Assembly (NCBI RefSeq): GCF_018320785.1
Contig: NC_054882.1
Span: 2,147,219-2,211,218 of the forward strand
DNA from: Cheilinus undulatus
Lineage: Eukaryota; Chordata; Actinopteri; Labriformes; Labridae
DNA: 64,000 nucleotides
Direction of reading: 5' to 3'
Part shown: piece by piece, positions 57,391 to 64,000 of the stretch
How positions within the stretch are numbered: the first letter of the stretch is position 1
How the letters are laid out: each line of letters opens with the position of its first letter
Notes under the pieces: model-generated
Database searches by the model: none
What the model was told of the DNA's origin: nothing
Seen by the model: only the letters and a program-made list of their open reading frames with translations
Position numbers and translations under genes: made by a program

Positions 57391-58529
57391 TTGGTGTAGG
57401 CCTTTACTTTTATCTAAGACAGTTTAATATATTTCTGATGTGTTTGGGTTTAGATAAGCCAAAATGCTCCTCTTAGTGATAGAGTCAGGTATTGCAGGCT
57501 GGTCATATGTAGGGTAAAGCTTCTCTGAAATGATAACAAAGGCACAACACTAGTTTTGCATGTAATTTGTATAGATTTAATTTTTGGTCTGCCTTTAGCA
57601 TTTTCTGATAGAATGTAAATATTTCTGCTCATGTTGTAGTTTAAAGCAGCTACTTTGCTCTGTAATCTTTTTTTAAAAATGGGTCATCTGATACTGGTCT
57701 CCTTGTTATTCAGATGACCTCAGCATAAACACTAACAGCAGATAGAGCCTTTCTTTGTGTAGGATAGCACTCAGAGAACAAACTTGTGTTTTCCTGTAGG
57801 AGTCCTGAAGGCGTATTGGTGGACTTTCTCACGTACACACCGACACTTACGCAGTGATTCACTCCGTCTCTCTCACACGTACATACACACACTGATTTAC
57901 AGCATCCTCATTTTCCTCCGACACACACACAAACACACACTTCCAGTGCGTCCGCCCCGTCCACAGGTGCAGCGGTGGAGCGAGCCCTCTTCCCATGCCT
58001 CTGTCTTTGTTATCAGATGGGACTTCCAAAGAAAAACAAACCAGTCGCAGGAGCGGCACACACACAGAAACACACCCCCAGCAGTCAGCCACGTCTGCAC
58101 GTGCAGCCATGTAGAGAGAGCATCCATCACTCGTCTGTTTGTCCCATTAAATAGAATATTTCAGAGAACTGGTTGGCCCTGTTACAGGAAGAACTGAAGT
58201 ACATGAAAACCAGCACGTACTCAACCACTCAGGTGTGTTAACCAGCAGGTAGATGAGGTTCTTTCAGCTCTGGTAACTCAACAGATGAAGAGACAAAGGC
58301 TTTTACTTTGACTTCCTCTTTGGCTTCCTCTCTGGAGATGATGTTTTCCTTATGTTTATTTACCGTTCCTGTGAACACAAATCTACAAATCATCTCAAGG
58401 ATTTTCTTCTCACTTGTCGTGACAAGAGAAATACACATTTGAAAGGAAATTTTAAAAATTCAGCAAAGAAAAAAGCAATTTCAGATGTATTTCCATCCAC
58501 TGCTGAGTACTGGTTTTAAATGGGATGTT
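57391..58529. other. egln3 intron 1 sequence with short CA-rich patches
   Basis: No exon recognised. CA-rich patches (ACACACACAAACACACAC near 57920, CACACACACAGAAACACACC near 58057) produce open frames on both strands without protein similarity. Confidence 0.45.
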
Positions 58530-60150
58530 TACTTATATTAGTTAGTTAGCTAGTTATTAGTAAGTTATTCAATCGTTTGGTTAGTAAATAAGCTGGGGAA
58601 TTTAATCAAAAGTTTTTCAGTTATTCAGTAAGTTACACAATTAGTGAGTAATTTTATTTATGAAGTTCTTTAATTAGTGAGTTAGTTTAAGTATTTGGTT
58701 AGTTATTCAGTTACTAATTCAAGTTTTGACTTAGAATTATTTAGTCAATTCAGTAAGTAAGTAAGTTAACTAGTAAATAAGTTAATGAATTTTTTGTTAA
58801 GTTAGTAAGGTAGTTAAATAATTACTAAGTTAGTTAATTAATTATTTTTTAAATTAGTTATGTAGTTAAATAGTTAATAAGTTAGTTATTTTTTTTAATT
58901 AGTTAGGTAGTTAAATAGTTAATAAGTTTTTTTTGTTTAGTTAGTAGTTAAATAATTTATGTTAGTTACATTATCTGAGTTACTTCCTAAGTAAGGTTAA
59001 TAGTAAATAAATAAATTATTTATTAAGCTAGTGAGTTAGTTAAAAAATTAATAAAATTTAAATTAATTGTTTTTTTGTTGGGTTAGTTACTAAGTTAGTT
59101 TTCAGTAGATAGTAGTTTATTCAGTCAGGAAATTAGTTGAATTATTTATACATTTAGTCATTCAGTATGTTAGTAAGTTGATTAGTTGGTAGACAGGTTT
59201 AGAAGTCAGTTAGTCATTTATTTATTTATTTATTTATTTATTAAGTTAGAAATTAAGTTAGTTAATTTCAGTAGTTATGCAGTTATTGAGTTATTAAGTT
59301 AGGTTGTTAACTTAGTAATTAAGTTAATAAATGGGTTAGTCTATTCACATAGTCAGTTAAATAATTGATAAGTTAATTAATTTCATTATTTAGTATGTTA
59401 GTAAAGAGGTTAGTTAATTTTAGTTAGTTAATTACTTAATTAATTCAGTCAGTTAGTTGGTTAGTGAGTTAATTTTGTTTAGTAAATTAGTCAGTTAATA
59501 AGTTTATAAGTTAATTTAAATATTTCTTTACTAGGTGAAAAAGTGAGGTAATTTGGGAAGTCAATTATTAAGATAGTAAATTAGTTAATGATAGTTTTAA
59601 TTAGTGAGTGAGTCAATCAGCATGCTAGTTTATAAGCTAATTAATGTATTAATTTATTAAGTTAATGAGTTTGTTCAATTTGGTAATGACTTACTTATTT
59701 GATTAATTAGTAAACAATTTAGTTAATTTTATTCGTTTGTTAGTGAGTTAATTAGCCTGTCAGCCAGTTAGTTAATACGATTTTTTTGAGCAGCTGTTTA
59801 GTTAGCTATATAACTGTTTCGTTAGTTGACTTGTTGTTTATCAGTGAGTTCATAATTGTTTAGTTTTTAAAAACTCAGTTTGTAAATTAGTGCATCATTA
59901 GTTTGTTAGTTAGTTGGTCAGTTAGGCAGGTAAATAAGTAACTCAGTAAAATGGTTTATAAGTTAAACTTTTTTTTAGTAAATAAATGGGTTGTTTAGGT
60001 ATTTAGTAATAAGATAGTTTAGTGAGTAAATTGGTAGTTTATTAGTTAGCGAGTTATATAGTTGTTTAGTTAGTGAATAAGTCAGTCAGTTAGGTTGTTA
60101 ATTAGTGCATTAGTTTGTTTCTTAGTTGGTCAGTTAGGTTGTTTGTTGAG
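58530..60150. repeat. Strand-asymmetric TTAG/GTTA low-complexity repeat, about 1.6 kb
   Basis: Long degenerate runs of TTAGTTAGTTA, AAGTTAGTTAATTAG and AGTTAATTAGTTAG. Guanine on the top strand is frequent and cytosine is rare over the whole tract. A pure (TTTA)n run lies at about 59217-59242. No unit longer than the tetramer or pentamer is stable, and no terminal repeats are seen. Confidence 0.85.
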
Positions 60151-61642
60151 TTGTTTCTGAGTTTGCAGGGTTTCATGTCAGGCGTTTTTGGGAATTTGAA
60201 AATATGTGGAAAGCTGCTGGATGAACACCTCACGCATGTTTGATGCTCATCAGCCTGTTAAATAAAGCATCAGCACTGAGCTCTGCCAAATAGGTGTTTC
60301 AGATGTCAGTGTCTGCTCCTATATGAGTATTAGTATTAAACTAGTTTTTAACACTGCTATATCTCCACTCTGAATCAAGGATGAATGGAGGGGTCCTCAG
60401 CCCTTCATCTTTACCCACCTCTGTTCTTTCACTGTCTGGCAGCTCACCCCATCCTTCTACAGGCCATCGTGCTATCCACGCCTTTAAACGACAGAAATGC
60501 TCTATAACCCCAGAGTCATCCAGGTTTTATTCCTGCCCTGTTTTCTGTTCTACAGCTTTGTTTTTCAGATAATGAAGCCGAGCAGACCTTCTGCAGCCTC
60601 ACGCTCCACACGTAGCTCTGCCATTAAACCATCATCAGGTTGGAAGCGAGCCAAACCACAGCACAGACATCACCACACGCCCCCATCCTTCCCTTCATCC
60701 CTCCAGCCCCCTCCCCACTTTACTAGAACGATAAGATAAAATTGAAAACAGCTCACAGAGGCGTTTTGTTGTCATGCATTTTTTCCCACACTGTCTCATT
60801 TCCTCTCCTCTGACCCTCCTCTGTTCCTCCACGCCGTTTACTGCAGAGCTCACGGTGACTCTGCGTTTGAGTCTGTATGCTTCAGCAGCTGGGGGTAAAC
60901 AAGCCTGCGTGATTTACCTGAGCACACACGTGTCGTTCCTTTATCAACGCTGCTGGTTTGACGTCATTGAGGCGACCCGCTTGCATCATCTGGACGTCCT
61001 GGCGTGAGACGGTCTTACAACTCAATCAGGGCTCATTTAAGCTTGACTTCTTCTTATTTTGACATTGCAGTAGCATCTAACGTGTCAGGTCTGTTATTTA
61101 GCTGCTTTAGTTGGTAAGGACTGATATTGTTTACTATATAATGGCACTAAAGGATTCAGACAGCAGTGGAGAGGAAAAAGCTCCAGACTGGTGAGAGAGG
61201 GAGCCTCTTCTGAAAGAACATGGTGTACAGCACTGAGCTGGCAGAACAGTCAGTCACTCAAATCCCCTTTCTTCCCTTTCTTGATGCTCACGTTGGCATA
61301 TCTTCATCATCATGTCTACATGCCTGTATGCATTGGTTGGTGCCATCTGATTGGCTGAGTTAATATTAACACCACTAATAAAATGATTGGTTAGTGCAGA
61401 AAGAAAACATAATGCAATGCCATTTTTCCAGTATCATTCAGCCTTTGTTTAAAGTGCAGCTTCCAAAGTTTTTGCACCTATTTAGACCCTAAAATATGTG
61501 GAAAGAACAGTCGTTATTTGTCTTTTAACGAACATGTCAGGATGTCCTGGACACTATGTTAAATATGCTTTGTTCTAGTACTGCAAGGGTGATCTAATTG
61601 CAATTGCACAGTCAGGCTGTGCAGTTACATAATTACATAAAA
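60151..61642. other. egln3 intron 1 or intergenic, no exon recognised
   Basis: Unique-looking sequence. Short open frames (60381-61007) have no recognisable domains. No egln3 exon motif was found. Confidence 0.4.
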
Positions 61643-61975
61643 CAGGGGTTCCCAAACTTTTAAGCTTGTAACCCCCAAAATAATGGCTTAAGAGATCAGG
61701 GACCCCCACCTTCACTTAAGGTGGATAAAATGCACAAAGTTGCATGAAGCATCATGTACAAAACTTTCATTTCAGGCAGTTTTTATAACTCTTACTTACA
61801 TTGAAGCACAAATACCACTTGATAGCTTTGATTTTATTTGAAATTGAACTTTTTTAAACAATATTTTTACAATAAATAATGCATTTTATGATTTTATGTC
61901 AATTACATTTTTCTTTGTTTTTTTGAAAGCACCTTGCGACGACCCCCCCCCCCCCCCATTTTGAAAGCAGTACTG
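61643..61975 (+). mobile_element. hAT-like fragment, CAGGGGTTCCCAAAC end
   Basis: The left terminus CAGGGGTTCCCAAACTTTTA is followed by GTAACCCCCAAAATAATGGC and GGGACCCCCACC, similar to the left part of the element at 47374. After about 280 bp it runs into GCGACGACCCCC with a poly-C run, then stops without the expected right terminus. It is a truncated relative. Confidence 0.65.
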
Positions 61976-62194
61976 TAAAAACTTCCGGTTTTATGCTACT
62001 CAATATTTTTTTGTTTTAAGTTGAGAAAAACACGCTTCAGACCTCTCAATATTCTCTGCATTTCATTGCTAACCAACTAGTAGACTCATGAGATCATGCA
62101 TGGATTATGATGGATTGTCCAGTATAATTGCACGTTATCTCTAAATCGTGCAGCACTGCTTCAGATCAAATCAAAAAGATCCCATGAGGTGAGG

Positions 62195-63073
62195 ACATGA
62201 GCTGGACTTTAGGTCAAGAAGTAAAATGTTGGACACTTAAAACTATTGATTGCGTTACTAAGCTGCCAGATTCTTCTGAGGGAAAAAAATACAACAAGCT
62301 GCAGACCAGAAAGTACCTTAGATCCCCTTTCAGGTTCAGGTCAGGCCACTTTGCAGGCCAATCAAGCACAGTAACACCATGGTCACTGAAGCAGCTTTTA
62401 GTACCTTTGGCAGTGTGGGCAGGTGCCAAGTCCTGCTGGAAAATGAAATCAGCATCTCCATAAAGCTTGTCAGCAGAAGGAAGCATGAAGGTCTCTAAAA
62501 TGACCTGGTAGATGGCTGCGCTGACTGTGGACTTCAGACTGTGGACTGTGGAAACTTCACACTGGACTTCAAGCAACGTGGATTCTGATGCTGATTTCAT
62601 TTTCCAGCAGGACTTGGCACCTGCCCTCACTGACAAAGGTACCAAAAACTGGTTCAATGACCATGGTGTTACTGCGCTTGATTCGCCAGCAAACTGGGCT
62701 TCCATTAGACCTGAGCAGTGCCACAGGCTGGTCGCCTCCATGCCACGCCGCATTGATGCAGTAATTCATGCAAAAGGAGGCCCAACCAAGTATTGAAGGC
62801 ATAGAAATGAACATACTTTTCAGACGCCTGAAATTTCTGTTAAAAATATCCTTTTTTTATTGATCTTATGTAATATTCTCATTTTCTGAGACACTGAATT
62901 TTGGGTTTTCTTATCTGTAAGCCATAATCATCAACATTTCAAGAAATAAAGGCTTGAAATATTTCACTTTATGTGTAACAAGTCTATATAATATATGGGT
63001 TTACCTTTCAGAAACGAGTGACAAAAAACATTGAACTTTTTCATGATATTTTTAAGTTTTTGAGATGTACCTG
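62195..63073. mobile_element. Inverted pair of Tc1 transposase fragments
   Basis: The minus strand of 62330-62500 encodes LPSADKLYGDADFIFQQDLA then PAHTAKGTKSCFSDHGVTVL DWPAKW-type sequence. The plus strand of 62583-62700 encodes DADFIFQQDLAPALTDKGTK and NWFNDHGVTALD, the same segment again. The right copy jumps from SPAN to WASIRPEQCHRLVASMPRRI, losing the part with the PDLNPIE motif, and ends …GGPTKY at 62794 before TGA. The right terminal repeat …TTTTTGAGATGTACCTG ends at 63073 and is followed by TA. Neither copy can be active. Confidence 0.8.
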
Positions 63074-63075
63074 TA

Positions 63076-64000
63076 GTCAAATAATCCGGTAGCACTATTA
63101 GATGAAGAGGCGACTTTTGGGGGGGATGATTTAGATTAGATTTTTATTTTCACAGTTTTCCAGGATGGTTCAGGGAGCAGCAGACATATCTGGTATGTAA
63201 CCCTGAAAGAGAAGTATTATGCCTCTAAACCAGCAGAATAATCTGCAGCCGTAGCCATGCACTGACCTGGAGTAACCTCTGAGACGATCAGCTGTTTGTT
63301 ATTGCCGGAGGGAAATCCACAGTTTGAGTCTTTTGTTGACTTTGACATAGAAACTCGTGTCTGCTGCTTCCTGCAGGGCTCACAGACGGAGGGGGATCTA
63401 CCCTCATGCTCTGAATGAAAAATGTACCATCCAAATTTAGATTTTTCTTACATTTGTTTTCTTTTTTTATTGTTTTGGAGTAAACAGCTTTTGATAAAGA
63501 GGGCTGCAAGTTTGTAGACTTTCTGTTAAAAAATATAAACCTGTTTTTTCCTGTTAAGAAACAGGGAAAAGATCCTGACAGTGCAGTCAGAGGGGCATGC
63601 ATACAGCAGGAGTTGGACTGTTTTTTGAGGTTTATTGCTTTTTATTTCCAAGATAAAAAAAATGCTACAGCTATTCTCATAGTTTTTATGAGTAATGTTC
63701 TTAAACTTTTATTTAATAAGAAAGAAAGAAATCTCCACAGACTCCACAAAACAAGCCTGTTTATGGTTGTTAGTTATTTGCATCATTTGACTCTGCCCTT
63801 CCTCTTTACACACGTATGCAAGCATGAACACACATATGCAATCTGTGTACGTGCAGCTTTAGCTGTAGACATGTAACCACAACACGCCCCCGATGAACAC
63901 GAGAAATATTAGCCAATAAGCTTCCTGCGTACCCACACTCACGCAAAACACAACAAGGAAGTTTCTGCAATCTCAACTGTCATCATGACTCGACCTCAGC
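63076..64000. other. Right end of window, no exon recognised
   Basis: No egln3 exon or other gene recognised. Short open frames at 63288-63602 (minus) and 63613-63876 (plus) look like chance. The remaining egln3 exons are expected further right. Confidence 0.4.

Noticed and set aside
58530..60150. TTAG-rich tract as interstitial telomeric sequence
   Set aside because: Vertebrate telomeres are TTAGGG; GGG is essentially absent here and the tract is degenerate TTAG/GTTA.
54113..64000. Further egln3 exons
   Set aside because: None of the expected family motifs (CYPGNG, HVDNP, YYLN) was found; exons 2-5 probably lie beyond the right edge.

Overview
This window is vertebrate nuclear DNA, almost certainly from a ray-finned (teleost) fish. 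It has three spliced protein-coding genes with GT-AG introns, a high load of Tc1-like, hAT-like and piggyBac-like DNA transposons, an L2-type LINE and a tRNA-derived SINE. There are no bacterial or viral gene arrangements.

The genes all lie on the + strand. They are eapp (19385-24801, six coding exons, 299 codons), sptssa (27780-32116, two coding exons, 68 codons) and egln3 (coding exon 1 at 53753-54112; later exons were not found and are probably past the right edge). From general knowledge, EGLN3, SPTSSA and EAPP are neighbours in the same relative orientation in mammals (human 14q13), so this is a conserved syntenic block. The genes do not form a pathway: one encodes an E2F-binding phosphoprotein, one a small ER subunit of serine palmitoyltransferase, and one a HIF prolyl hydroxylase.

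Layout: 1-19384 is gene-free and repeat-rich. It holds a three-level nest of transposons at 2371-4905, a 2.1-kb foldback element with two SINE insertions at 6086-8190, hAT-like elements at 9841-10798 and 12868-13658, a broken Tc1 transposase at 10799-11534, a second foldback element at 14545-15859, an (AAT)n tract and an L2-type LINE 3' end. The stretch 19385-32116 carries eapp and sptssa, with hAT-like insertions in eapp introns 2 and 5 and in the sptssa intron, and a further copy between the genes. The stretch 32117-53752 is intergenic, with several hAT-like elements whose ends and 8-bp target duplications can be read, a full-length but frameshifted Tc1 element (44679-46274), a decayed second Tc1, and a CpG-rich patch near 51.6-52.1 kb. 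The stretch 53753-64000 is egln3 exon 1 and what is probably its first intron. It contains a 23-bp minisatellite, an AT-rich tract, a 1.6-kb strand-asymmetric TTAG-like repeat and an inverted pair of Tc1 fragments.

The most notable pattern is that several non-autonomous hAT-like families with different terminal repeats all have interiors made of degenerate tandem repeats (units of about 17-20, 90 or 173 bp). At least eight copies of the GGCAAAA-type interior lie in this 64 kb. All family assignments come from reading the sequence; no database search was run.
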